DNA of 35,853 bases from Bacteroidales bacterium KA00251 (GTDB lineage Bacteria > Bacteroidota > Bacteroidia > Bacteroidales > Porphyromonadaceae), in contig KQ959260.1 of NCBI GenBank assembly GCA_001552775.1, forward strand, positions 1,170 through 37,022, read 5' to 3'. The notes beneath the pieces were generated by a model, which was not told the DNA's origin, did not search any database, and was given only the letters and a program-made list of their open reading frames with translations. The position numbers were made by a program, and so were the translations under genes. Below are positions 8,680 to 17,439 of the stretch, in pieces; the stretch's first letter is position 1, and each line of letters opens with the position of its first letter.

Positions 8680-9052
8680 ATTCTTTATCCTTTCATTATT
8701 ATTTGCGACTTGTTCTTGGGCAGTATAAGTATGAGGTCCAACTTTTCTACGACTATCACAATCTCTCCTTTAGCGAATAAATGGTAGAATTAGTAAGACA
8801 TTTTACCACAAGGACCCCACGCTAGAAGACTACCTCACTTACAAAGATACGGATTTTCTAAGAGATAGCACACGCTGTTGACTTACAAATAAAACTTTCA
8901 TTTTATCGCCTTATAGCGACTAGGCACTCCACCTTTTTGTTTATCTTTGTTCGTACATTTGCATTCCGTACCCTAGAGAAGAGGAGATTCCTTCTTCTTA
9001 GGATGTGAATATATTGCAATCATCAGAAAAAAATAAGACAGGAATATAGACT
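8680..9052. promoter_or_regulatory. Divergent promoter region between DUF1573 genes and phosphoglucomutase
   Basis: On the minus strand TATCTTTG at 8849-8842 is a -7 candidate for the DUF1573 pair. On the plus strand TATCTTTG at 8942-8949 and TACATTTG at 8954-8961 are -7 candidates for the mutase gene. None has a clear -33 TTTG at the usual spacing. No small gene is evident. Confidence 0.5.
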
Positions 9053-10801
9053 ATGGACGCACAACTGTTGGCTCAAGTAAAGGAAATTGCTAGCGTATGG
9101 CTCTCAGATGAGTTTGACTCACAAACGCGACAGGAGGTACAAGACCTGCTCAATGCAAACGACTCTACACCTCTCATCGATGCTTTCTATAAAAATCTTG
9201 AATTTGGTACAGCTGGACTTCGAGGTATAATGGGAGCTGGGACTAATCGCATGAACCGGTACACTGTAGGAATGGCCACACAAGGGCTCTGCAACTATCT
9301 AAAGAATACCTTTCCTGATAAAAAAGAGATAAAGGTGGTGATAGGTCATGACTGTCGTCACAACAGTGAATATTTTAGTCAGGTGGCAGCAGAGGTCTTT
9401 TCTGCAAATGGGATTAAAGTGTACCTTTTCGATGCTCTGCGACCTACTCCTGAGGTTTCTTTTGCAATCCGACATTTAGGTTGCCAAAGTGGGGTAATGA
9501 TTACCGCTAGCCACAATCCTAAAGAGTACAATGGCTACAAGGTCTTTTGGGAAGATGGCGCACAAATTGTAGCTCCTCATGACAGTGGGATCATCAAAGA
9601 AGTAAACAAAATAGACTCGCCTCGACAAGTAAACTTTGAGGGTGAGAAAACTCTTATTGAAGAAATCGGACCTGCAATAGATCGAAGCTTTATCGATGCC
9701 GTAAAGAGTCTTTCTCTTGCTCCAGAACTTATTGCTAAACATGCCGACTACCCCTTAGTTTACACTCCAATCCACGGCACAGGCATGCGTATCGTACCTC
9801 GTGCTCTAGAAGCATTCGGATTTACCAATATCTTTCATGTTCCTCAACAAGATCATGTAAGTGGAGACTTTCCTACGGTTGTTTCCCCTAACCCTGAAGA
9901 GCCAGCTGCAATGAAGATGGCAATGGAAAGAGCGGAGGAGACAGGTAGTCAGCTCGTCCTGGCAAGTGATCCCGATGGAGACAGAATAGGAGTAGTAGCA
10001 CGCGACAAAGAAGGAGTACTCCACCTCATAAATGGCAACCTTATTTGTACCCTACTCATCTACTACAGCATCACACGGCGCAAAGAACTTGGACAGATGA
10101 AAGGGAACGAATTTGTCGTAAAAACAATAGTTACAACAGACCTCATCCGTTCAATAGCAGAAAAAGAGGAAGTATCGCTCTACGAAAGCTACACAGGATT
10201 TAAGTGGATAGCCTCTATCATCCGCGAAAAAGAAGGAAAAGAAAAGTACATAGGAGGAGGTGAAGAGAGCTATGGCTTCCTTTGGGAAGACTTTATTCGA
10301 GATAAAAGCAGTGTTTCAGCATGTTGCCTTTTTTCGGAACTTGCCGTGTGGGCCAAGGATAAAGGACTGACTCTTTTTGACCTCTTGGATGAGATCTACC
10401 TCAAGTATGGCTATTATGCCGAAAAAGGACTCAACCTAGTAAAAAAAGGAAGAGAAGGAGCCGAAGAAATAAGCAAAATGATGGTCAATTACCGTCAAAA
10501 CCCTCTCAGCGACTTAGCGGGGTCGCCTATTGTTTCCATTAAGGATTTCCAAAGTTTACAAGAGACCGACCTTAAAAGCGGCAAAGTATCTCCTCTTGCG
10601 ATGCCGACCTCTAGCAATGTTCTGCAATTTATCGCAGAAGATGGCTCTAAACTATCTATCCGCCCCAGTGGCACAGAACCTAAAATCAAATACTACATTA
10701 GCATTCGTGAAGAAGTAATCAATAAAGAAGGCCTCTCTGAAGCAAAAAAAGAAGCCAACCTACGTATCGCAAGAGTAATGGACTACCTAGGGCTACGATA
10801 A
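9053..10801 (+). CDS. Phosphoglucomutase/phosphomannomutase (alpha-D-phosphohexomutase family)
   Basis: A cytoplasmic enzyme interconverting hexose 1- and 6-phosphates, feeding glycan and glycogen pathways. All four active-site loops are visible. TASHNPKEYNGYK carries the phosphoserine (S153). The metal loop DPDGDR is at 306-311, the sugar-binding GEES at 403-406 and the phosphate-binding RPSGTEPK starts at 537. The length of 582 residues and the GTAGLRGIMGAGTNRMN start fit the long PGM2-like subgroup rather than the 450-residue ManB/GlmM group. The exact substrate preference (glucose, mannose or ribose phosphate) is not readable from sequence. It may be the first gene of a unit with the next reading frame, 47 nt downstream. 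Confidence 0.93.
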   Translation: MDAQLLAQVKEIASVWLSDEFDSQTRQEVQDLLNANDSTPLIDAFYKNLEFGTAGLRGIMGAGTNRMNRYTVGMATQGLCNYLKNTFPDKKEIKVVIGHDCRHNSEYFSQVAAEVFSANGIKVYLFDALRPTPEVSFAIRHLGCQSGVMITASHNPKEYNGYKVFWEDGAQIVAPHDSGIIKEVNKIDSPRQVNFEGEKTLIEEIGPAIDRSFIDAVKSLSLAPELIAKHADYPLVYTPIHGTGMRIVPRALEAFGFTNIFHVPQQDHVSGDFPTVVSPNPEEPAAMKMAMERAEETGSQLVLASDPDGDRIGVVARDKEGVLHLINGNLICTLLIYYSITRRKELGQMKGNEFVVKTIVTTDLIRSIAEKEEVSLYESYTGFKWIASIIREKEGKEKYIGGGEESYGFLWEDFIRDKSSVSACCLFSELAVWAKDKGLTLFDLLDEIYLKYGYYAEKGLNLVKKGREGAEEISKMMVNYRQNPLSDLAGSPIVSIKDFQSLQETDLKSGKVSPLAMPTSSNVLQFIAEDGSKLSIRPSGTEPKIKYYISIREEVINKEGLSEAKKEANLRIARVMDYLGLR

Positions 10802-10848
10802 ATTAGAGCCCTTACTTAGTTCACGTTTCGCTTTTGTACGTACAAGCT

Positions 10849-11715
10849 ATGAATGTGCAGTTGGCCAATGAAGTAGCAGCGTCTTCTCAATGCCTTTCGG
10901 GAAAAGATAGAGGCAAAAGAAAGAAAAAGAGGAGCTACGTTGCTCGACTTAGAAGAAGATTTTTAAGATTACATCCAAGGGAGCGACTCTACGCTCTCTT
11001 AACTCTTGCATTTATTTTACTTATAGGTATTGGAATCGTATGGGTGCTCGTGGCTATCACTACACGATGTAGCCACGAGCGAACAGACGACACTTCGTCC
11101 ATTATAGGGTACGTAAATCCCACTCAGGTGGATCTTGAATACCCCTTTGTAGACTCCTACTGTAAGGCTTTTGACGACCTCAATGATCTCCATCTGCAAG
11201 CTGCAAAAAAGTATGGGGTCGACCCCGAAAAGGTAGACTTGGAAACAGAACATGGACTGCAAGGAATGCTTTTAGTAGAAAGCGACAGCCTAATTATGGT
11301 CAATAAGCTTTACCACTCCGTGCCCTACTTAGTACAAGAGGCCTATTACCTACTTCACGACATCTCTTTAGATTTCGCCAGGCGGCTTAAGTTCATGGAT
11401 ATACCTCGTCATAGGCTAATTGTAACAAGTCTTACTCGTACCGAAGAGCAACGGGCTGCACTCCAAAAGGTAAATTCAAATGCCTCTAAAAATTCAGCCC
11501 ACTGCTACGGTACCACATTTGATATTTCTTGGAGTCGCTTTGACCCTATAGAGGGGAAAGAGGTATCTGATGCTATACTTAAGAAACATCTTGCAGCCAT
11601 CATAAAACAGTACCAGCAAGCAGGAAGATGCTACGTAAAGCATGAAAGACGACAAGCTTGCTTTCACATTACCGTGATTGGACACCCCCTCCCACAGGAT
11701 AGCAAAAAGAAATAA
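10849..11715 (+). CDS. Membrane-anchored DUF5715 / peptidase M15-like protein
   Basis: The N-terminus is rich in Lys and Arg, followed by one transmembrane segment (about residues 48-70), so the bulk should lie in the periplasm. The C-terminal half carries SLTRTEEQ, then SAHCYGTTFD (H218, D225) and CFHIT (H273). This His-x(6)-Asp plus distal His arrangement matches the zinc ligands of M15 (VanY/DacA-like) D-Ala-D-Ala carboxypeptidases, and I take the protein to belong to DUF5715 with an M15-like fold. I chose the ATG at 10849 (288 aa) over an in-frame TTG five codons upstream. A role in peptidoglycan trimming is inference. Confidence 0.72.
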   Translation: MNVQLANEVAASSQCLSGKDRGKRKKKRSYVARLRRRFLRLHPRERLYALLTLAFILLIGIGIVWVLVAITTRCSHERTDDTSSIIGYVNPTQVDLEYPFVDSYCKAFDDLNDLHLQAAKKYGVDPEKVDLETEHGLQGMLLVESDSLIMVNKLYHSVPYLVQEAYYLLHDISLDFARRLKFMDIPRHRLIVTSLTRTEEQRAALQKVNSNASKNSAHCYGTTFDISWSRFDPIEGKEVSDAILKKHLAAIIKQYQQAGRCYVKHERRQACFHITVIGHPLPQDSKKK

Positions 11716-11762
11716 CAGCACCTCCTCCTGCAGCTGGTAGGCTTTATTAATCTTATTAGCTG

Positions 11763-11770
11763 TACCTTTG
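11763..11770 (+). promoter_or_regulatory. -7 box nine nucleotides before the regulator start codon
   Basis: TACCTTTG matches TAnnTTTG exactly and ends 9 nt before the ATG at 11780. If used, the transcript would have almost no leader. No clear -33 box is seen at the usual spacing. Confidence 0.55.
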
Positions 11771-11779
11771 TAAACAACT

Positions 11780-13081
11780 ATGACACTTGATCTCCAAACT
11801 GTAAAACAGAGGTTCGGCATTGTTGGAACGAACCCCAAAATAAACGAAGCTATCCGAGTGGCTCTTCAGGTTGCCCCGACAGAGGTATCTGTATTGATCA
11901 CAGGAGAAAGTGGAGTAGGCAAAGAGTTTTTCCCTAAAATCATCCACAACTACTCCCCTCGAAAAAGCAACAAGTATATCGCTGTAAACTGTGGCTCTAT
12001 ACCTGAAGGCACTATTGACAGCGAGCTTTTTGGGCATCGCAAAGGATCGTTTACTGGAGCAGTAAACGACCGAAAGGGATATTTTGAAGAGGCGGACAAA
12101 GGAACCATATTCCTGGACGAAATTGGGGAGTTGCCCTTAGCTACACAAGCTAGGCTACTTCGTGTACTTGAAGGAGGAGATTTTCTTCCTGTAGGGTCGA
12201 GTGTACCCCATAAAACAGATGTTCGCATCGTAGCAGCCACGAATGTAAACCTTATAGAAGCTGTAAAACAGGGGCGCTTTAGGGAGGATCTCTACTATAG
12301 ACTTTCAACGGTTCCCATCAAAGTCCCCCCCCTCAGAGACCGCAACGAGGATATCCTTTTGTTATTTCGTCTTTTCGCAAGCAAAAGTGCGAGTGAAAAC
12401 AACATTCCACCCGTGGAGTTAGACGAAGAAGCTCGTGAGCTTTTTTTGAAATATCGCTGGCCTGGCAACGTACGAGAACTAAAAAACGTCACAGAGCGGA
12501 TAAGCCTTCTTGAAGAAGATCGCCTGATAACAAAAGCGGTTGCCGAAAAATATCTTCAAGAAGAGGGTATGAGAGATCTTCATCCTGTACTGGTGAATCC
12601 TTCACAGAGTGCCTATTCTTCGCAGCAGTTTGCCAACGAACGCGAAATCCTCTACAAGGTACTTTTTGACCTCAATAGAAGTGTGCACGATCTAAAATCT
12701 CAGTTTGACGAACTGAAACAAACCGTTCTGCCTTCGCAAGAGCCCCTTGCTCCTACTGTACACCACTTTGTATCACCCTCCTCTACAAAAATCGCTACTC
12801 CAGAGAGTGTAGAGGAAGTATGGACACAGCCCATAGACTCCAATCATTCAGAAGCGACCAAAGAGATCCACCTCGTGGAGGAGACCAATTCCCTAACTGA
12901 GGACGAGAAGAAAAAAAGAGCGCTGGAGCTACTTGAAGGGAAAACACTTCGCGAGATTGAAGAGATGGTAACTCTTCACGCCCTTGATAGAAATAATGGA
13001 CATAAAGGGAAAACAGCAGAAGAGCTAGGAATTGCTGACCGAACTCTTTATCGTCGCCTAAAAGAATATGGAATAGAATGA
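11780..13081 (+). CDS. Sigma-54-type AAA+ transcriptional activator with Fis-type HTH
   Basis: The protein starts almost directly with the sigma-54 activator AAA+ domain (about residues 12-250). It has Walker A GESGVGKE (42-49), the sigma-54 contact loop GSFTGA (89-94), Walker B TIFLDEIGEL (109-118) and the FREDLYYRLSTVPI block with the arginine finger. There is no N-terminal receiver or sensor domain. A charged linker (about 270-385) leads to a C-terminal Fis-like helix-turn-helix ending TLYRRLKEYGIE. The contact loop reads S in place of the canonical GAFTGA alanine, a variant I have seen in relatives. The stop overlaps the lptE start by 4 nt (ATGA), so the genes are translationally linked. 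The target promoters are unknown. Confidence 0.92.
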   Translation: MTLDLQTVKQRFGIVGTNPKINEAIRVALQVAPTEVSVLITGESGVGKEFFPKIIHNYSPRKSNKYIAVNCGSIPEGTIDSELFGHRKGSFTGAVNDRKGYFEEADKGTIFLDEIGELPLATQARLLRVLEGGDFLPVGSSVPHKTDVRIVAATNVNLIEAVKQGRFREDLYYRLSTVPIKVPPLRDRNEDILLLFRLFASKSASENNIPPVELDEEARELFLKYRWPGNVRELKNVTERISLLEEDRLITKAVAEKYLQEEGMRDLHPVLVNPSQSAYSSQQFANEREILYKVLFDLNRSVHDLKSQFDELKQTVLPSQEPLAPTVHHFVSPSSTKIATPESVEEVWTQPIDSNHSEATKEIHLVEETNSLTEDEKKKRALELLEGKTLREIEEMVTLHALDRNNGHKGKTAEELGIADRTLYRRLKEYGIE

Positions 13082-13599
13082 AATCAAAGCTTCACGGTGT
13101 CCTATTTGCCTTTGCCTTAGCATTGCTTTCCAGCTTCTCTTCTTGCAAAATTTCATACAAGTTTTCTGGAGCGTCTATCGACTATGCTACGACAAAGACC
13201 TTCTCTATTGAGGACTTTGACAATCAAGCCGCACTCGTATACCCTCCTGCTGCTCAACAATTCACAGAGGCTCTTCGTAGAAAATATGTACGTGAGACAC
13301 GCTTGCGAGAAGTCACAACAGGAGGAGACTTTGATTTATCAGGATCCATCGTGGGTTACGATCTCGCTCCTGTAGCGGTGCAAGAAGATGCTTTTGCCTC
13401 TATGACAAGATTTACGCTTACCATAAGAGTAAATTTTGAAAATCATGCCAATTCCAAAAAGAATTTCACACGCACCTTTTCCGCCTTTGCCGATTTTGAT
13501 AGTAGCAGTCTATTCCCCGATGTGCAAGATGGCCTTCTCAAAGAACTGACCGACGAAATTGTAAAGCAGATTTTCAACGCTACAGCAGAAGATTGGTAA
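13078..13599 (+). CDS. lptE: LptE-family LPS-assembly lipoprotein
   Basis: A 173-residue lipoprotein with a signal peptide ending in the lipobox SFSSC, lipidation expected at Cys23. The following KISYKFSGASIDYATTKT and a repeated basic/aromatic beta pattern fit the Bacteroidetes LptE group, whose partner LptD forms the outer-membrane LPS translocon. Sequence conservation in LptE is low, so the call leans on length, lipobox and its place between the sigma-54-type regulator and secG, an order I recognise from other Bacteroidales. It overlaps the upstream gene by 4 nt. Confidence 0.82.
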   Translation: MKSKLHGVLFAFALALLSSFSSCKISYKFSGASIDYATTKTFSIEDFDNQAALVYPPAAQQFTEALRRKYVRETRLREVTTGGDFDLSGSIVGYDLAPVAVQEDAFASMTRFTLTIRVNFENHANSKKNFTRTFSAFADFDSSSLFPDVQDGLLKELTDEIVKQIFNATAEDW

Positions 13600-13610
13600 T
13601 ACCCATAATC

Positions 13611-14306
13611 ATGACGAAAGAAGAGCTATACCAATACCTCCAAAACCCAAACTCTTTGACAAAGGAAAACCTGGCTACCCTTGAACATTTAGTCAATGCA
13701 TATCCTTATGCAGGAGGTCTTGCTTTCCTCTATCTTTTTGGTCTTCATCACACCCAAGACATTCGCTTTCCTTCCGAGCTCCGACGCCTTGCGGTAAGGC
13801 TCCCTAGTCGTAGTCTTCTTTATGCTATAGCCGAACAAGATACTCCCTATTGCCCCATAGTGCTTTCCAAAGAGCACGACAACGAGGGATTTTCCCTAGT
13901 AGAGCAATTTTTAGAAGAGCAATGCTTCCCTAATGAGCAGACACTCCCTTCTAGCAAAGAAATTGCCATTTCGGAAGACTACTTTGCAACAATTGGAATC
14001 AGTGGCGATGAAACCTCAATCCACACTTCCGAAAAAGCAAGCACTTTTACCCTATCTCCAAGCAAAGACGGGGTACTTTCTTCGGTAGAAACTGGACATA
14101 AACCAATAGATAAAGAGGAGTGGAGCGACACTCTTTTCACCGAAACATTAGGCAGAATCTATGCAAAACAAAAACGTTTTGATAAGGCTTTAGCCGTATT
14201 TGAGGCCATAGAAGCAAAGAATTCAGAAAAAAGTGCTTTCTTTGCAGAGCAGATTGAGTATTTACAATTACTAATTGAGAACAAACAAGAAGAGCAATCA
14301 CAATAA
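13611..14306 (+). CDS. Conserved hypothetical protein with TPR-like C-terminus
   Basis: I used the ATG at 13611 (232 codons with the stop); the frame opens 18 nt earlier at a TTG that overlaps lptE. The N-terminal half has a helical segment, LENLAT-like, followed by NAYPYAGGLAFLYLFGL. The C-terminus has a TPR-like helix pair, LGRIYAKQKRFDKALAVFEA, then a Glu/Gln-rich tail. There is no signal peptide or membrane anchor. I recognise the position, between lptE and secG, but no function. It follows lptE by 11 nt and precedes secG by 6 nt. Confidence 0.78.
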   Translation: MTKEELYQYLQNPNSLTKENLATLEHLVNAYPYAGGLAFLYLFGLHHTQDIRFPSELRRLAVRLPSRSLLYAIAEQDTPYCPIVLSKEHDNEGFSLVEQFLEEQCFPNEQTLPSSKEIAISEDYFATIGISGDETSIHTSEKASTFTLSPSKDGVLSSVETGHKPIDKEEWSDTLFTETLGRIYAKQKRFDKALAVFEAIEAKNSEKSAFFAEQIEYLQLLIENKQEEQSQ

Positions 14307-14312
14307 AGAACA

Positions 14313-14708
14313 ATGTTTATATTTCTTACTATTATCATCCTTATAGCCGCAGTACTGCTGGTTGCTATTGTAGTCATTCAAAATTCTAAGGGCGGTGGAT
14401 TAGCATCTGGCTTCGCCACGGGGAATAGTATGATGGGCGTCAGAAAGACAACCGACTTCCTTGAAAAAACCACTTGGTGGCTTACTGGTATTATCGTTGT
14501 ACTCAGTATTGCATCTGCAGCATTTATTCCTAGTCCAAAAGGCGAAAAAGCGAGTCGCTTTGAGCAAAGTGTGAAGGATAATATAAAACTGGAAGAAAAA
14601 GCTCTTCCAAACTTGGGCGGTGACGACAAAGCTACGCCTATGCCCCAAGAAGGAAACACAACATCTTCAGGCGAGGAAAAGCCAGCCGAAGAGCCTGTCA
14701 CAGAATAA
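14313..14708 (+). CDS. secG: Preprotein translocase subunit SecG
   Basis: SecG is the small accessory subunit of the SecYEG channel in the inner membrane. The protein shows the expected two transmembrane segments (about residues 1-21 and 53-70). The conserved VVIQNSKGGGLASGF lies just after the first, and FLEKTTWWL sits before the second. The C-terminal 60 residues form an acidic, Pro/Glu-rich tail (GGDDKATPMPQEG and onward), longer than in E. coli but seen in Bacteroidetes SecG. It is the last gene of the regulator–lptE–hypothetical–secG unit. Confidence 0.93.
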   Translation: MFIFLTIIILIAAVLLVAIVVIQNSKGGGLASGFATGNSMMGVRKTTDFLEKTTWWLTGIIVVLSIASAAFIPSPKGEKASRFEQSVKDNIKLEEKALPNLGGDDKATPMPQEGNTTSSGEEKPAEEPVTE

Positions 14709-14730
14709 ATAGCCTAATAGAGCTAGTCGT

Positions 14731-14767
14731 AAAGACCTACTACTTTACAGTGGTGGGTCTTTTTTTT
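14731..14767 (+). terminator. Rho-independent terminator after secG
   Basis: AAAGACCTACTAC pairs with GTGGTGGGTCTTT across a short loop, with one mismatch, followed by an eight-base T-run. It closes the regulator–lptE–hypothetical–secG operon. Confidence 0.88.
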
Positions 14768-14858
14768 GTGCAAGGAAGAGTCCAACTCGTTCACCTCTTC
14801 TTTTCTAGTCGTTCCTTCGCAAGGATTTACAAGATAAAGGTCACAACACTTTTTTCTC

Positions 14859-14866
14859 TACCTTTG
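14859..14866 (+). promoter_or_regulatory. -7 box for the S9 peptidase gene
   Basis: TACCTTTG matches TAnnTTTG and lies 47 nt before the start codon, downstream of the secG terminator. No good -33 box is seen. Confidence 0.6.
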
Positions 14867-14913
14867 CAAAGAAGCATGATCCTTCTTGCAGATAACCACT
14901 CAACATATCCAAT

Positions 14914-17427
14914 ATGAGACCGATATTTTCTATTTTTCTCCTAATACTCTCCTCTGTGAGCTGTCTTTTCTCTCAGCAAGTGACCTCTCTAGAGTGTGTT
15001 GAGACGTGGGAGATCCCTTTTACCTTGGTTACAGATAGTCTTAACGTAAAAAAGGAGAAACTACAAATTTCAGCACTCCTTAAGCAACCCTTTGCACTTT
15101 CTCCCAATACCCCTACAATATCTACTCTACAGGCTGGTAAAGGGGGCATATTCTCTCTAAAAGAAACCAAATACAAAGGTCAAGGCTTCTTGTCTACTTA
15201 TCGCTTTGTTGTATACACGCCCCACTATACCAAGATAACTATTCAGGCAAAGGGTACAGCGAGATTATCTTTATACCACGAAGACCGTCTTCTTGGGAGC
15301 AGTCTTGAGCCAACTATGCAAGACTCTTTACCTCTTATTTCTGTACCACTCGACCTCCATGCTGGAGTGTCCACTTTTTACTTACGCACCTTGCAACTCA
15401 AAGACGACTCCATTGCACCTCAGATCTCTGTGCTGGTAAAGCAAAAAGAAAAATCCTCTTCTTGCGCGCTCAGTTTTAATCCAAAAACTCCGCAACTACT
15501 TTCACCTCAATTCATGAATAGTGGTAAATTTCTCTCTTCCGTGGCTCTCTCTCCTTCGGGCAAGTACATCCTAGCGGTTTACTACAATATCGAAGACAAA
15601 CAGACTAGCTATTTCGGAAGACTATACAACAACAAAGGGGAAGTGCTCCGCGAAACAAAAGAACTAGCCTTCTATAAATGGACTCCTTCAGAAGATCGCT
15701 TCTACTACGTAAGGAATGAGGGAAAGAGAAGGGCTCTATTTACAAGCGATCCTTTGGGCCAAAATGAGCAAATGCTTGTAGCCTGTCTTCCCGAAAAAGG
15801 TCAACCCTTCTTAAAAGGAAATCTTATCCTGATATACCAAACCGATGAAGGAGATAAAAAAGATCCCAAGGTGCAGTTTGTTCGAGATCCTGATGATCGC
15901 CAAAAATATTGGAGGGATAATCGCTCACTCTACCTTATTCACAAAGGTACAGGAGCACTCTCTCCTCTTACCTTTGGGAAACAAAACATACACCTTTCTG
16001 ATGTTTCTAGCGAGGGGAAGCTTTTGCTTATTAGAAGCTATACAAATTGGCACAAGACTCCTTATTACTTTAACGACCTTTACCTATTTGATCCTTCAAC
16101 AGCCCAAACGGATACCCTGATAAAGGGGGATGTAGATATACGAATGGCTCTCTTTACTCCACAAAAGGAAGAAATCGCCATTCTCGGATCGCCCAATAGT
16201 TTAGGAAGGATAGGCAACACACTTAATGGAAAAAATCTAGTGGGCAACGGCTATGAAGGTGAGCTATTCCTCTTCAATATAAAAAGCCATCAAGCAAAAT
16301 CTCTTTCCAAAGAGTTCAAACCATCTATTTCTTCTGTAATTGGCGATGAAAAAGGTACACTATACTTTGCCTGTGAAGAGGGGTCCAGAGTAGGCCTTTA
16401 CCAATGGACGAAGCGTTGTGGCATCCGCAAAATCCCTACATCAGAAAGCTACATCAAAGACTTTTCTTTGGCAAAGGGAACTGGAGATATTGCCTATATA
16501 GGGCAAAGTGAAACCAATGCAGATCGTCTCAAAAAGATAACTGCAAGAGGAGAAACTGTGCTGTGGGATCTTGATGCAGAAAAGATGAAAGGAATTCTTC
16601 GCCCCGTGGTAAAAGATTTTCCTTTTACCTACAGAGATGGCACTTCTATTGATGCTTGGTATTATTTACCCCCTCACTTTGACCCCTCTAAGCAGTATCC
16701 GCTACTTGTGTATTACTATGGTGGCACTGCTCCTACTCAACGTTATATGGAGGGACGCTGGTCGTTACCTATGTACGCGGCACAAGGCTACATCGTACTA
16801 ACGCTCAACCCTAGTGGCACGACAGGCTATGGACAAGAGTTCGCAGCAAGACACATCAATGCTTGGGGCGAACCTACAGCCACTGAAATTATAGCCTGTA
16901 TTGAAACCTTTATAAAAGAACACTCTTTTGTAAACAAGAAAAAGATTGGTTGCTTTGGAGCTAGCTATGGAGGCTTTATGACACAATATCTCGTTTCTAA
17001 AACCAACCTTTTCGCCGCAGCTGTTAGTCATGCTGGAATTAGTAGCATTAGTAACTACTGGGGGAGCGGATATTGGGGAATCGGATACAGCACAGTAGCC
17101 TCTTATGGTAGCTATCCATGGAATAGAAAAGACATCTATGTAGAGCAGAGTCCCCTATTCAGAGCCGATAAGATCAATACTCCCCTGCTATTGCTTCATG
17201 GCGATAGCGACACCAATGTACCCACTTCAGAAAGTGTAAATCTATACAATGCTCTTAAACTACTGGGCAAAGATGTTGCCTTTATCAAGTTCACTAAAGA
17301 AGATCATAGTATACAAGAGATAGAGAGGAAACTCCGTTGGACTGAGAGTATCATGGCTTGGTTTGCAAAATACCTACAAGACGACTCCTCTTGGTGGGAA
17401 ACTCTTTACGGCAAAGAAGAGCAATAA
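14914..17427 (+). CDS. Secreted S9 (prolyl oligopeptidase/DPP IV family) peptidase
   Basis: A signal peptide (about residues 1-20) directs the protein to the periplasm or surface. Residues 150-560 form a beta-propeller-like region with WD40-type strands (LSPSGKYILAV). The C-terminal alpha/beta hydrolase carries the full triad: Ser684 in GASYGGFM, Asp766 in HGDSDTNVP and His798 in KEDHSIQ. At 837 residues it is longer than DPP IV (about 720-760). In Porphyromonas this size class includes oligopeptidases acting on N-terminally blocked peptides, which is possible here but not provable. No type IX secretion C-terminal domain is seen. Peptide supply for amino-acid fermentation is the likely role. 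Confidence 0.92.
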   Translation: MRPIFSIFLLILSSVSCLFSQQVTSLECVETWEIPFTLVTDSLNVKKEKLQISALLKQPFALSPNTPTISTLQAGKGGIFSLKETKYKGQGFLSTYRFVVYTPHYTKITIQAKGTARLSLYHEDRLLGSSLEPTMQDSLPLISVPLDLHAGVSTFYLRTLQLKDDSIAPQISVLVKQKEKSSSCALSFNPKTPQLLSPQFMNSGKFLSSVALSPSGKYILAVYYNIEDKQTSYFGRLYNNKGEVLRETKELAFYKWTPSEDRFYYVRNEGKRRALFTSDPLGQNEQMLVACLPEKGQPFLKGNLILIYQTDEGDKKDPKVQFVRDPDDRQKYWRDNRSLYLIHKGTGALSPLTFGKQNIHLSDVSSEGKLLLIRSYTNWHKTPYYFNDLYLFDPSTAQTDTLIKGDVDIRMALFTPQKEEIAILGSPNSLGRIGNTLNGKNLVGNGYEGELFLFNIKSHQAKSLSKEFKPSISSVIGDEKGTLYFACEEGSRVGLYQWTKRCGIRKIPTSESYIKDFSLAKGTGDIAYIGQSETNADRLKKITARGETVLWDLDAEKMKGILRPVVKDFPFTYRDGTSIDAWYYLPPHFDPSKQYPLLVYYYGGTAPTQRYMEGRWSLPMYAAQGYIVLTLNPSGTTGYGQEFAARHINAWGEPTATEIIACIETFIKEHSFVNKKKIGCFGASYGGFMTQYLVSKTNLFAAAVSHAGISSISNYWGSGYWGIGYSTVASYGSYPWNRKDIYVEQSPLFRADKINTPLLLLHGDSDTNVPTSESVNLYNALKLLGKDVAFIKFTKEDHSIQEIERKLRWTESIMAWFAKYLQDDSSWWETLYGKEEQ

Positions 17428-17439
17428 AGAATTCTTATT

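Noticed and set aside
8875-8885. CTGTTGACTTA, an 11-base match to part of the palindrome family
   Set aside because: There is no second arm and no flanking direct repeat; it may be a decayed copy but chance cannot be excluded.
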